From JBBRCX01 sp038204465 (GTDB lineage: Bacteria; Planctomycetota; Phycisphaerae; Tepidisphaerales; Tepidisphaeraceae): a stretch of 23,817 nt of DNA. Made by a program: the position numbers and the translations under genes. Of the stretch, positions 15,801-22,784 are shown in pieces. The DNA lies in assembly GCA_038204465.1 (NCBI GenBank), contig JBBRCX010000072.1, positions 1 to 23,817 of the forward strand, read 5' to 3'. Below the pieces are notes generated by a model. It did no database searches. It saw only the letters and a list, made by a program, of their open reading frames with translations, and was not told the origin of the DNA. Position 1 is the first letter of the stretch; each line of letters begins with the position of its first letter.

Positions 15801-17016
15801 CGATCGACTTCGCCGCGAAGCCGAACTTCCCGGTGGATGCGCCGTCAGCGACGCTGTCGACGTCGATCGCGCCGATGCGCTTGGAGGCGACGTTGGAATT
15901 GACGAACTGGCCGGCGGTGAAGCTGCCGATCGAGAAGTTATCGAATCCGGTGTCGGTGTCGGGAAGTGAAGCCGCCCCACCGCTCACGCCCGCGCTGATC
16001 GACGAGTCCTGAATCCCGCCGAGATTGATCGAGAGGATTTCGCCGGCGGTTTGAATGTTGGAGCCGATGAGGTCGCCGGCGATGTTGAGTCGTCCGAAGC
16101 TGCGGCCAAATGCGCCGTTGTCCTGGGTCTGATCGACCGTGACATCGGCGGTGAAATCGCCGGCGGAATTGATGGAGCCGATGCTGCCGAGGTGAATGGA
16201 GCCGTCGTTCCAACTGGCGACGCGCAGTTCCTTGATCTGGACGGACGAGAGGGTGGCGGGCGTTTCACCGAGGGCCAGAACGACGTTGCTCACGTCGCCG
16301 GCGGTGAAATAGCGGAGCGTGCCGGCGTTTTGGGTGGTACGCACGTCGGCCTGGAGAGCGCCGCGGCCATAGAAGCTGCGAATCGACGGCGCGATCAGAT
16401 GGTCCTTGGTGCTGTTAGTGTCGGTCCAGCCAGAGGCATGGACGTCGCGAATCGGCGTGAGGGAATCGATCTGCAGATCGGAGACGGGCGGCAGGAACAG
16501 ATCAACCGTGTCGGCCGATTGGACGGGGGTGCCGATTCGCAGAAGTTTCTCACCACCGGCGGGATTCACGAATTCGATGTCCTGCAACGAATGCGGCCCG
16601 ACGATGGAGAAGCGGAAGCCGCCGCTGCGGAGTTGCAGCTCGGGCGAGCCGGTGAGGCTGGGGATTTTGGTGCCGCCGTCGGCGCCGCCACTGAGGCTGA
16701 CGATGACGCGGCTAACGTTACCCGTGGTTTGAATATTGCTGATGTCGCCGGCGCCGTCGGGCGTGGCGATGCCCGCACCGTCGCCGTCCACCCACATTTC
16801 GACGGCGGTCCCGTCGGCGTCGGTGAAATTGGCGTGCTGGTCGTGGGTGAAGTTGATCGGAGAGCTGAGGGCGGCGGGGACAACCGAGAGGAAGACGCGC
16901 TTCTCGAGGACGTCGACCGCACAGGACGAAGCGACGCGAAGGGCGCGGTGGGCGTTGCGGTTCGAGCGGGACGAAACGCGAAGCGAACGCTGCGGGCCGC
17001 GCGATGCATTTCCCAT
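12826..17016 (-). CDS. Giant exported protein with Ig-like repeats and alpha/beta-hydrolase domain
   Basis: A 1396-residue protein. The N-terminus (1-50) has basic residues followed by VDVLEKRVFLSVVPAAL, matching the LE-x-R-x-x-LS signature near the start of many large planctomycete exported proteins. Residues 50-440 are beta-rich with repeated GxI/GxF phrases. Two tandem units follow (about 446-650 and 656-858), each with a DTGSSxTDRIxxDPTISG opening, an Ig-like part and a VDVTFSExVTGL part like bacterial Ig-like (Big) domains. Residues 870-1145 form an alpha/beta-hydrolase: GSSWG with Ser1018 as nucleophile, acid Asp1094 or Asp1095 (SGTDDQF) and His1124 (SYNHAL). The C-terminus (1150-1396) is beta-sandwich, possibly carbohydrate-binding. 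It may be an extracellular esterase or peptidase-like enzyme on polymers. ATG 17016 has AGGA 11 bases upstream. Domain functions are inferred. Confidence 0.85.
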   Translation of the reverse strand: MGNASRGPQRSLRVSSRSNRNAHRALRVASSCAVDVLEKRVFLSVVPAALSSPINFTHDQHANFTDADGTAVEMWVDGDGAGIATPDGAGDISNIQTTGNVSRVIVSLSGGADGGTKIPSLTGSPELQLRSGGFRFSIVGPHSLQDIEFVNPAGGEKLLRIGTPVQSADTVDLFLPPVSDLQIDSLTPIRDVHASGWTDTNSTKDHLIAPSIRSFYGRGALQADVRTTQNAGTLRYFTAGDVSNVVLALGETPATLSSVQIKELRVASWNDGSIHLGSIGSINSAGDFTADVTVDQTQDNGAFGRSFGRLNIAGDLIGSNIQTAGEILSINLGGIQDSSISAGVSGGAASLPDTDTGFDNFSIGSFTAGQFVNSNVASKRIGAIDVDSVADGASTGKFGFAAKSIGSYRRGSAIFSNLLIPGDNDPVGNYIARIVGPGTPNGTPDANANLANDTGSSSTDRISSDPTISGTLKNAQLVNSFKAGLDAADPSSFTDILGDVSPAGAFSLDRARLEQIGGAALTEGQHTLHLLALGSAGATLASKDVVFTLDTVAPTITAKSPSDTSVPAGSADVDVTFSEAVTGLKAADLALSGAGAAGATVAAPTNVSGNLWRFAVSGLVAGPVSATFAPVSDPAGNASASTTWNFTVAGAVPSPEASADLANDTGSSNTDRITKDPTISGTLKNAQLVAAFKASFDAVPATQTDILADVGTDGTFSLNRARLEQIAGAPLAEGQHTLHLLALDAAEATLASKDVVFTLDTTAPTITAKTPSGTSVPPGSTNVDVTFSEPVTGLKGSDLTLSGAGAAGASVAAPTNVSGNVWRFAVSGLVTGPVNVTLASVNDRAANASASTNWNFTVATPTPTFVDPVFDVAALTATPLNAKSLSKTESNGIVTEEVMYHSETFNGVSVDIFAILAYPKNATNLPAIIWNQGGLSQADANIITSQAAQRGYLGMCIDFPLPGYRSTGGFNIVAGLNQTPDPFDADISRGVVALLKAVSFLQTRPEVDPDKIGMAGSSWGGFYTTLMAGVDPRIKAASSMFGTGELQTGNLWWDTGGRSSQFDATAREKWRTTLDPAFRLTKRDTPIGFFSGTDDQFYWMPALTKTYNEVIGPRHLTLTPSYNHALDGALFDEVFEFLDVHLKGATPLLAVSPLSISKANGKLTATFTIENNGSTRTPQSANVILSFGDDGNWPSRAWKTIPANINGNTVTAELPNGPINYYVSGTLFDTDGFNTSTPLVFVDVAAQGVKDPSLKLDYNGTAPWGGFEPDQIFFIEANTFFTPTTSTDAHSGAQSMILTSAVTLFRQLEFTDAVPHRLTLWLKSDAPSTPVQVQLQGDFDGVPLNAQTSPTIGTVWTQVTLDYNPPQALSASLNLQITVPAGVQVKLDDVSFSPVE
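14443..15681 (-). repeat. Two tandem Ig-like coding units of about 630 bp
   Basis: The units at 15067-15681 and 14443-15051 encode nearly the same residue sequence (for example ASKDVVFTLDT, APTITAK, LSGAGAAGA, APTNVSGN, WRFAVSGLV in both). They differ at scattered codons, so the duplication is not very recent. Such tandem units can change copy number by recombination. Confidence 0.85.
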
Positions 17017-17108
17017 AATCGATTGTCCTGTGAACGACTGGCCTGAAACGAATTCGGCCAGCCGACCTCAGCGAACTCAGCGTGTGAGGCACCCTCTTGT
17101 GAGCTTTT

Positions 17109-17137
17109 AACGTACGGGGGAGGGCAAAGATTGTCAA
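17109..17137 (-). promoter_or_regulatory. Predicted promoter of the giant exported protein
   Basis: On the minus strand a perfect TTGACA (17137-17132), 17 bases, and a poor -10 match TACGTT (17114-17109). The leader would be about 85 nt. The -35 box is convincing, the -10 is not. Confidence 0.4.
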
Positions 17138-17324
17138 TGAATTTGAAGGAGGTTGGCGTGCTTGCATGGGCGTCGGAGTCGATGCGGCGTGAGCGCGCTG
17201 GGTCAGGATAGGTGTGAGTTTGGGTTGCGGTTTTTGCTTCGGGCCGGGCGAAGTGGTGTTAGGAAATGCGAATGCGGGGGAAAACCCCCGCACCCCCAGG
17301 AAAAACACACCTCGGGGAGTTGGT
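17138..17324. other. Intergenic spacer with GC hairpin
   Basis: With 17017-17137 this makes a 308-base gap between two minus-strand genes. Apart from the promoter-like boxes and the hairpin at 17273-17292, I see no gene or RNA. Confidence 0.4.
17273..17292 (-). terminator. Perfect 8-bp hairpin, probable transcription end of the membrane-protein gene
   Basis: TGCGGGGG (17273-17280), loop AAAA, CCCCCGCA (17285-17292). It lies 33 bases after the stop of the minus-strand membrane-protein gene. On the minus strand the exit sequence is TTCGCATTTCC, only modestly T-rich, so termination is plausible, not certain. A further ACCCCC follows on the plus strand. Confidence 0.5.
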
Positions 17325-18491
17325 CTATCGCGGCGAGTGCCTTGCCGCTCCGGGTTCTTCATCGCTTGCGCGGATCGCTGCGCTTGGGGGGCGCGGGAGG
17401 AGGAGGCGGGCGAGGATCACGGTGGCGAGGCCCGGGGCGAGCCACTGCGTTTTGTCCATAATGAAGCCCGACCAGAACATGGGGGCGGCGACGAGGAGCG
17501 CGAGGGCTAGGACGAAAAGTTTGCCGCGCGTGGGAGAAGAGAGCCCGGCCCGGGTGGGGATCATGACGAGCCAGACGTAGGCGGGGAAAGCGAGGCCGTA
17601 GAAGCCCATGAACAGACGGTAGGTGGTTTCGAAAGTACCGAACGGGACGTGAGCGGAGGCGAGAAAACCGGTGAGGGGGATGACGACGGCGATGACGGTC
17701 GCGGCGGTCCAGAAGCTCAGGTGCGCGCGCGTGAACCGCAGATGGGCGCAGATCGTGAAGGCGCTCTGAACGGTGACGTGAATGCCGACGATCCACATGA
17801 CGGCGCGCGGAAGGGGTTGGCCGTGACCGGCGCGCGGAACCAGCGCGGCGAAGGGCCGGGCGTAGGAAAGCGTGAACAGGATCATGAGCAGGAAGAACAG
17901 GCCGAACCCGAGCGCGAATGCCTGGCGGGAATGGTTTGGCCCGGTTGCCTGGAAGGCGCGGTGGAACGTGTGGTCGAGATAGGGACAGAGGGCGAAGCCG
18001 AAGATTGAGACCGGCGCGAGAAACGCGAGGCCGGGGGGGAACGATCGCAGCTGAAAGTTAAGTGGGCCCTGGTAGCCGAGCTTACTGAGGAACAGCGCGA
18101 AGGCGGCGAGCGAGAGGCAGAAGACGAGGGCGGCGAGCAGCGTGTCATGGCGGCCCATGGTGAGTGCGGTGAAGAGGACCGAGGCGAGGATGGCGAGGGT
18201 TAGGCCGATCGGCGAGAGCGCGAGAAGGAAGAAGAGGTGGAAGGCGACCGTGACGGCCGAGAAGACGAGGATCGCGCCGCGGTGGGCGATGAGCAGTGAC
18301 TGCGGGTCGCGGACGCGGCGCATGACCCATCCCATGGCGGCGGCGCCGATGACATTGGGGGCGGCGAAGACGATCCAGCCCCAGAGTCCGTAGTCGCGCA
18401 CGAACAGGACCGGGAGAAACATCCCGATGCACCATGTCCATGAGCAGGCGAGAAAGATGGCCCAGGCGAGTACTGTTCGTGCTGAGGACAC
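17325..18491 (-). CDS. Polytopic membrane protein of unknown function
   Basis: A 388-residue, very hydrophobic protein with about ten to eleven membrane segments (for example 6-32, 38-58, 73-95, 97-115, 119-135, 150-170, 190-212, 230-250, 262-283, 295-313, 325-345, 350-368). The first hairpin region, LWGWIVFAAPNVIGAAAMGW, recalls the start of APC-fold transporters, but no family signature convinces me, so it is left unassigned. A charged loop precedes segment seven (HTFHRAFQATGPNHSRQ), and the last 20 residues are polar. The start is GTG 18491, preceded by AACCCCCC, with no Shine-Dalgarno visible; no better internal start exists before the first membrane segment. It shares no obvious operon with neighbours. 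A transporter role is a guess. Confidence 0.75.
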   Translation of the reverse strand: MSSARTVLAWAIFLACSWTWCIGMFLPVLFVRDYGLWGWIVFAAPNVIGAAAMGWVMRRVRDPQSLLIAHRGAILVFSAVTVAFHLFFLLALSPIGLTLAILASVLFTALTMGRHDTLLAALVFCLSLAAFALFLSKLGYQGPLNFQLRSFPPGLAFLAPVSIFGFALCPYLDHTFHRAFQATGPNHSRQAFALGFGLFFLLMILFTLSYARPFAALVPRAGHGQPLPRAVMWIVGIHVTVQSAFTICAHLRFTRAHLSFWTAATVIAVVIPLTGFLASAHVPFGTFETTYRLFMGFYGLAFPAYVWLVMIPTRAGLSSPTRGKLFVLALALLVAAPMFWSGFIMDKTQWLAPGLATVILARLLLPRPPSAAIRASDEEPGAARHSPR

Positions 18492-18516
18492 GGGGGGTTT
18501 TTAACCGGTCGGCGGC

Positions 18517-18570
18517 GAGACGCGAAGAGGAAGAGGATTAGCCACCGATGTCACCGATGAACACGGATGG
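18517..18570 (+). repeat. Composite dispersed repeat
   Basis: GAGACGCGAAGAGG (18517-18530), a relative of the CGCGAAG block at 12546, is fused to a tandem of 9-10 base units CACCGATGT, CACCGATGA, ACACGGATGG (18543-18570). The second part is the well-known 'accgatgaacacggatg' type phrase seen between genes in many environmental bacteria. It sits upstream of the membrane-protein gene and downstream of the DUF4442-like gene. Confidence 0.55.
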
Positions 18571-18667
18571 GGAAAAAGTAGTGCGAATTGATCCTGGCCA
18601 ATGCATTCGAGCGGCATCAGGGCGGAGTCATTTGCTCTGTGGGGTGCGCGGCTTGCGGCGAGAAATG

Positions 18668-19372
18668 TCAGCGGGTTCGGCGGGCTTTTTTGGATTTGTG
18701 ATGGACCTTGGGGGTGACGTGGAAGGTGGCTTCGCAGCGGCCGACGCGGCGGTCGCGCTCGCCGTGGAAGCCCTGCTGCTGAATTTCGAGGTCGAGGGTG
18801 ATGTTGAATTCCTGGCCGGAGGCGACGAGCTCGCGGAGATTTTCGCGCGTGGTCATGCGATAGACGGCGGGGCCGAAGCAGGGGCGAAGGAAGGTGTAGC
18901 TGAGCTGTTTGCAGACGACGGTGTATTGGCTGCCGACGATGCCGAAGACGTACATGCCGCCGGCGATTTCAGAGTTGGCCAGCAGGGCGCCGCCGGCCAT
19001 GGCGCGGTACCAATTGCGGTTGAAGCGCCGGAAGGGGAGGACGGCAGCGAAGGTGTCGGCCCCGAGCTGCTTCATGCGGATGCCGCTGAAGAACGCGAGG
19101 GGAAGCCAGATGAGTGAACAGACGCTGTGCCAGAAGTTGTCGCGGACGGAGAGGCGGCTGATAAAAGCTTCGAGCTTGTCGTAGAGACTCTGCGGGAAGG
19201 TGGCATGCGTGCGCGGCCGGGGAGCGGGCCGGCTGACATCACGCGCGGTCGTCTGCTGCGGCGCCAGCTCAGCGGTAGCATCGAGGTTGCGGAGGGCCTC
19301 GGAGCCGGCGGCGCGGGCTTCGGCGGAGGCGTGCGAGGGCGTGAGTTCAGTGGCGGCTTCAACTGTATTCAT
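18668..19372 (-). CDS. DUF4442-like hotdog-fold protein
   Basis: A 234-residue protein. The first 55 residues are polar and Ala/Thr/Pro-rich, probably disordered. From about 60 on it resembles DUF4442, a hotdog-fold thioesterase-like family: LWLPLAFFSGI-type segment (here SLIWLPLAFFSGIRM), then PFRRFNRNWYRAMAGGALLA with the hotdog helix (NSEIAGGMYVFGI), and the strands YTVVCKQLSYTFLRP and FNITLDLEI. The tail (TPKVHHKSKKARRTR) is strongly basic. I chose ATG 19372; the longer frame starts at TTG 19444, but that TTG falls on a -35-like box. Family members are suspected acyl-thioester hydrolases, though no catalytic residue is proven here. Function is inferred from fold only. Confidence 0.72.
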   Translation of the reverse strand: MNTVEAATELTPSHASAEARAAGSEALRNLDATAELAPQQTTARDVSRPAPRPRTHATFPQSLYDKLEAFISRLSVRDNFWHSVCSLIWLPLAFFSGIRMKQLGADTFAAVLPFRRFNRNWYRAMAGGALLANSEIAGGMYVFGIVGSQYTVVCKQLSYTFLRPCFGPAVYRMTTRENLRELVASGQEFNITLDLEIQQQGFHGERDRRVGRCEATFHVTPKVHHKSKKARRTR

Positions 19373-19725
19373 AACACGTCGGTACGTGAGGCGCTTGCGA
19401 TCCTGTTGGCGGTGCGATTGTCGCCCGGATCGGGCGTGCGTCAACGGCCCAATTCTACGGCCGCGCCATCGGATTTTAAATTTCGTTTAGATTTTTGGAA
19501 TTGAAGAGAGTGGAATTTTATGAGCGCAGCCGCGTATTAAGGGCGGCCACGGGTGCGCTGGGATAGACTGAAGCGGGCCGGCGCGGGAAAAGATGCAACG
19601 TGGGGCGGGGGCTGCGGGTAATAGTGTAGTGAGCCGCCCATTTCTGGATCGCGGCTCGGCGCGTGGGTGAAGCTTGATGTGTGGCGGGCAGCCCTGCGGC
19701 CGGCCGCGCTGCGAGTGGGAAGGCG
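19373..19725. other. Divergent intergenic region with AT-rich tract
   Basis: 353 bases between the DUF4442-like gene and the pseudopilin. A markedly AT-rich stretch (about 19472-19515) stands out in GC-rich surroundings and probably holds promoters. Near 19682-19740 the phrase GGGCAGCCCTGCGGCCGGCC and GGAAGGCGATGTACC resembles a dispersed planctomycete repeat and runs into the pseudopilin start. Confidence 0.45.
19417..19444 (-). promoter_or_regulatory. Predicted promoter of the DUF4442-like gene
   Basis: Minus strand TTGACG (19444-19439), 16 bases, GACAAT (19422-19417). Transcription would start near 19410 and give a leader of about 40 nt before ATG 19372, which supports that start over TTG 19444. 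Confidence 0.45.
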
Positions 19726-20499
19726 ATGTACCGGAAGCGTTGTTCACTTCATGCGCCTTCGAAAGCGAAAGCCCGCTGCGGGCGTCCGCATCGTGGGCGC
19801 GGCTTCAGCCTTGTCGAATTGATCGTAGTGATCGGGATCATCGGATACCTGATCGCGCTGCTGATGCCGACGCTGTCGGCGGCGAATGCGATTGCATTGC
19901 GGACCCAATGCGCGTCGAACATGCGGCAGATCGGCATTGCGATTCAGGCGTACGCCAGCGATAACCGCTCGTGGGTCCCGCGCGATTCGACGCTGAACCG
20001 GCCGGACCGGCAGCCCTGGCCGATCCTGCTGGGCAAGTACCTGAGCGGGCGGAATCTGGAAGTGAGTGAATTGCCGCGGCAGCGGATCTACCAGTGCCCA
20101 TCGCACCCCGTGGCGGACATTCCGACCGGGTACGTGATCAACGCATTCGCGTTTGAGACGGCGCCGAACTGGAAGCCGGACGGACCGATTCAGCTGACCA
20201 CGGTTCGGGATCCGAGCGGGTTGCCATGGCTTCTGGAAGCGGCGAACGATTTCCCGTGGCGGGAACCGCCGGCAGCGGACAAAATCTTCGCAGTGGAATT
20301 CCATGACGCGTATCACCCCCGGCACATGCCGGACGGCGACCGTCACCGGATCAGCGACGACCGGCACTTCAAGAACCGGGCGAACGTCTGCTATCTGGAT
20401 TCGCACGTTGAGAGTTTGGCGCGCGGCGACCTGAAGCTGGAGATGATGGATGATCATGCGAGCCGGCGTGCGACGACAGCGCCGGTAACGGAACAGTAA
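19726..20499 (+). CDS. Type II secretion-like pseudopilin (DUF1559/H-X9-DG style)
   Basis: A 257-residue protein with a class III signal: a 26-residue basic leader ending RGRG, then FSLVELIVVIGIIGYLIALL, with Phe as the first mature residue and Glu at +5, as recognised by prepilin peptidase. A hydrophobic helix is followed by SNMRQIGIAIQAYASDN, the phrase typical of planctomycete pseudopilin-like proteins, and near the end NRANVCYLDSHVESL, a variant of the usual DGHV motif. Such proteins are membrane-anchored and periplasm-facing; planctomycetes have many stand-alone copies of unclear role. The middle is non-repetitive. ATG 19726 is chosen because a start at GTG 19681 would place 41 residues before the cleavage site, but its upstream GGGAAGG is only two bases away, so the start is uncertain. 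Confidence 0.85.
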   Translation: MYRKRCSLHAPSKAKARCGRPHRGRGFSLVELIVVIGIIGYLIALLMPTLSAANAIALRTQCASNMRQIGIAIQAYASDNRSWVPRDSTLNRPDRQPWPILLGKYLSGRNLEVSELPRQRIYQCPSHPVADIPTGYVINAFAFETAPNWKPDGPIQLTTVRDPSGLPWLLEAANDFPWREPPAADKIFAVEFHDAYHPRHMPDGDRHRISDDRHFKNRANVCYLDSHVESLARGDLKLEMMDDHASRRATTAPVTEQ

Positions 20500-20654
20500 G
20501 AAGCAGCGGTAACAGGGGCTGGCGCGATCGGGCGCAACGACGCGAGAGCGTCTTGCGATGACGGCGCGAAGGAAGCGGCCTTGAGAGAACGTGAGGGGCA
20601 GGAGTTGTCGGAGGCCACGTTGGTCGCCGGGCCCTGTCCGCCAAACCTGGACCG

Positions 20655-20678
20655 GCCGCGTCTTTGACCCGGCGCGGC
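20655..20678 (+). promoter_or_regulatory. Hairpin just before the ribosome site of the small exported protein
   Basis: GCCGCG (20655-20660) pairs with CGCGGC (20673-20678) around a 12-nt loop; AAAGGGAG follows at 20680-20687 with ATG at 20695. It could stabilise the mRNA or affect initiation. The preceding bases 20500-20654 show no gene. Confidence 0.3.
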
Positions 20679-20694
20679 TAAAGGGAGTTTTGTT

Positions 20695-20991
20695 ATGAAG
20701 AAGATTCTTGCCGGCCTTGCCGGCGCAGCGTTGGGCCTTTCGCTGAGCGGCAGCGCGTTTGCATGCCACAAGCTGAGCGACGGGGAAGTGACGAAGATCG
20801 ACTCGAAGTCGAATACGGTGGTCGTGATGGCCGGCAAGGCGGAGAAGACCTTCACCGCCGGCGAGAAGACCAAGGTCCTGATCAACGGCAAGGCAGGCAG
20901 CCTGGCCGACATCAAGACGGGCGACAAGGTGAGCGTCGACTACGAAGCCGCCAATGACGTCCTGTCGATCAGCGCCACGCGGGCGAGCTAA
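20695..20991 (+). CDS. Small exported protein, DUF5666/DUF1344-like beta domain
   Basis: A 98-residue protein. Residues 1-23 form a Sec signal peptide (MKK, Ala/Leu/Gly core, SAFA cleavage). The mature part of about 75 residues starts with CHKLSDGEVTKIDSKSNTVV and continues with VLINGKAGSLADIKTGDKVS, a pattern like the small OB/beta-barrel DUF5666 and DUF1344 domains (G-x-V-x-x-x-D then a 'laDlkxGdkV' phrase). A lone cysteine is the first mature residue, but the sequence before it (AFA) is not a good lipobox. AAAGGGAG seven bases upstream of ATG gives an excellent ribosome site, suggesting good expression. It stands alone on the plus strand, facing the phage-like genes. Periplasmic or surface location is inferred; function is unknown. 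Confidence 0.8.
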   Translation: MKKILAGLAGAALGLSLSGSAFACHKLSDGEVTKIDSKSNTVVVMAGKAEKTFTAGEKTKVLINGKAGSLADIKTGDKVSVDYEAANDVLSISATRAS

Positions 20992-21008
20992 TCGCCGGCT
21001 GGGCAGAT

Positions 21009-21031
21009 TGAGAAACAGCAGCCGCTGTTCT
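21009..21031 (+). terminator. Hairpin after the small exported protein gene
   Basis: AACAGC-AGCC-GCTGTT, flanked by GAG and CTC with one bulged base, about 18 bases after the stop codon. No T-tract follows, so factor-independent termination is uncertain. Confidence 0.35.
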
Positions 21032-21158
21032 CCTGGCGCAGGCTTTCGGGCCGGCGATGGGAGAGCGGCGGTTGTCTTTTTGAATAGACCCGCGATCAAT
21101 GGACCCGCGAAGAAATCGGTGCTTCGGGGCTGAAACCCGCCACTCGCGGGAGACTCGC

Positions 21159-21275
21159 TCATGCCGCCGCGGCCACGCGTCGGCGCCGGGCCAACAGCAG
21201 GGCTCCCGTCGCGAATAGGCCCAGAGCGGTGGGCTCGGGGACGGCGACGAGTCGCACTGACATCGGGAAGATACG
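21159..21275 (-). pseudogene. Isolated PEP-CTERM sorting tail, gene fragment
   Basis: In the same minus frame as, and directly after, the large-terminase stop (21278-21276), 38 codons remain open to TGA 21161-21159. They read RIFP, then MSVRLVAVPEPTALGLF, a hydrophobic stretch (ATGALLLA), RRRR and VAAAA. VPEP, one membrane segment and a basic cluster form a complete PEP-CTERM signal, which normally sits at the very end of secreted proteins sorted by an exosortase. Here the exported protein itself is missing: only 34 residues from ATG 21263 are left. A lone peptide of this kind is unlikely to be functional. I read it as the 3' end of a host gene cut by the phage-derived segment or by a deletion. 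Confidence 0.78.
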
Positions 21276-22784
21276 TCACCACCCCAATGGCTTGCGCCAC
21301 AGCGGGGCGGGCAGGGGCGGCTTGGCGGTGTGGGCGGCGTGGTAGGCAAGGGCCAGCGCCCAGAAGCGATCGGCGTGGCCGGTCGAATCGCGGTCGGCGT
21401 CGAGGCGGATGTTGTTGGAAGCGGTGATGATCTTGCGCACCTTGTGCAGGTCTTCGCGCAAGCTGGCGTCGGCGGGAATTCGAATCAGCTTGTCCTGGAA
21501 GAGGCGGAGCAGCGGGAGGGCGAGATCGCTTTTCACCGGGGCGGAGAAAGTGATCGCCTCGACGCGACTGCCCCACCGCTGCTTGAGCCGCTCGGCGAGC
21601 ATGGCGCCCAGTCCGGTGGCGTCGATGCAGAGGCGGCGCAGACGCCGGTCGGAAAGAAGCAGGTGCAGGAGATCTTCCTGCGCGGAGAAGTTCATCTGTT
21701 GAAAAGTGCGGCAGAGGCACGTGCGATGGGTGTCGTGAACTTTCTCGAGGACCCAGAGAGCGGAAAGATCGTGCTTGTGCGCGACGTCATAGCCCGCGTA
21801 GAGAAGCGCATCGGCGGGAAGATCCGGCTGTGCCGGTGTGCCATCCGCTGATCTCGACGATCCATCCTCGTCCGCCGGTTTAGCCGTCGCGCCCACGCGA
21901 CGTCCCGCCGCACGTGGCGCATTCGGCGCCGCTTGGGAAAGAACTGACGGATGAGCGTCGCGCTGCGCCAACAGGCCGCTCATCGGCAGCTCGCGTCCGA
22001 CAAGATCCCACGCCGGAAGGTCGCTCGCTTCGCAGCCCTGGATGAGGTCATAGCTCAGCAGGGATGTCTCGTCGCTGCCGGGGATGCAGAGGTATTCCTC
22101 GTCCCATTCGCCGGGGTCGAGGCAGTCGGAACGAATTTCGTTCAACAGCTGCTGGCGCACTTCTTCATTCGGGGACGGCACGCCCCTGATCCGCTCGGCC
22201 AAACCCTGCTCGACGGCGTCGATGAGCGTGACGCGGTGCAAGGACCAGCGGCGGGCGCCGTTGTTGATGGATGTCACGATCTGGTTGAACAACGAGCCTT
22301 CGCCGTTGTGGGTGGAGATGATGCGCAGCGAATGGCCCCACACTTTCGCGGAGGCATTGGCGGCCTTGAGCACGGCGCGCGGGTTGGGATGGAAGGCGAA
22401 TTCATCGAGCGTGACATCGCCCCCGCGCGATCGAAAGGCGTCGGGGTTGCTGGAGAGGGCGACGATCTTCGAGCCGTTGGCGAAACGCAGGACGAAAGCT
22501 TTCAGTCCCGTGCGTTCGTCGATCAGTTGCTTCCCGATATACTTTGCCTGCACCTGCAACACCCTCACCCACATCCTGCAGTAGTCGATGAACTCCCCGG
22601 CCGATTCCAGGTCGCGCGATGCGAAATAGTGGTTCGTCCGCTTCAGCACGCGTCGCTCAACCGACCGGTAACTCTCCGCATAAGTGAAGCCGATCCGCCG
22701 CGACTTCTCCGCTATCGCCGTCCGCGCCCGATCGTCGATCCAGGCACGTTGATACGGCAGGAAGTACCTGAGCGATGCCATCAT
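21276..22784 (-). CDS. Mu-like phage large terminase subunit (gp28-like)
   Basis: A 502-residue packaging motor that would use ATP to drive DNA into a capsid and cut it. ATPase domain (1-260): Walker A-like EKSRRIGFT with Lys27, Walker B VTLDE (Asp127-Glu128) and coupling motif STHNGEG (157-163). Nuclease domain, RNase H-like (328-502): Asp333 in AGYDVAHKHD, Asp388 in LCIDATG and Asp472 in HADRFW. Residues about 266-325 form a Pro/Ala/Arg-rich insert between the domains. ATG 22784 overlaps the upstream stop as ATGA, the normal coupling in phage cassettes; the frame stays open far upstream, but that part is the antiphase shadow of gp27. All motifs are intact. The expected portal gene (gp29-like) does not follow. 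Confidence 0.9.
   Translation of the reverse strand: MMASLRYFLPYQRAWIDDRARTAIAEKSRRIGFTYAESYRSVERRVLKRTNHYFASRDLESAGEFIDYCRMWVRVLQVQAKYIGKQLIDERTGLKAFVLRFANGSKIVALSSNPDAFRSRGGDVTLDEFAFHPNPRAVLKAANASAKVWGHSLRIISTHNGEGSLFNQIVTSINNGARRWSLHRVTLIDAVEQGLAERIRGVPSPNEEVRQQLLNEIRSDCLDPGEWDEEYLCIPGSDETSLLSYDLIQGCEASDLPAWDLVGRELPMSGLLAQRDAHPSVLSQAAPNAPRAAGRRVGATAKPADEDGSSRSADGTPAQPDLPADALLYAGYDVAHKHDLSALWVLEKVHDTHRTCLCRTFQQMNFSAQEDLLHLLLSDRRLRRLCIDATGLGAMLAERLKQRWGSRVEAITFSAPVKSDLALPLLRLFQDKLIRIPADASLREDLHKVRKIITASNNIRLDADRDSTGHADRFWALALAYHAAHTAKPPLPAPLWRKPLGW

Noticed and set aside
16051..17046. 331-residue frame on the plus strand opposite the giant protein
   Set aside because: Gly/Ala/Asp/Val-rich with no motif; it mirrors the codons of the well-supported minus-strand gene.
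19744..21720. 658-residue open frame on the minus strand
   Set aside because: It runs antisense through the pseudopilin, the small exported protein and the phage junction, has Arg/Pro/His-rich composition and no recognisable domain. It is a high-GC shadow frame.
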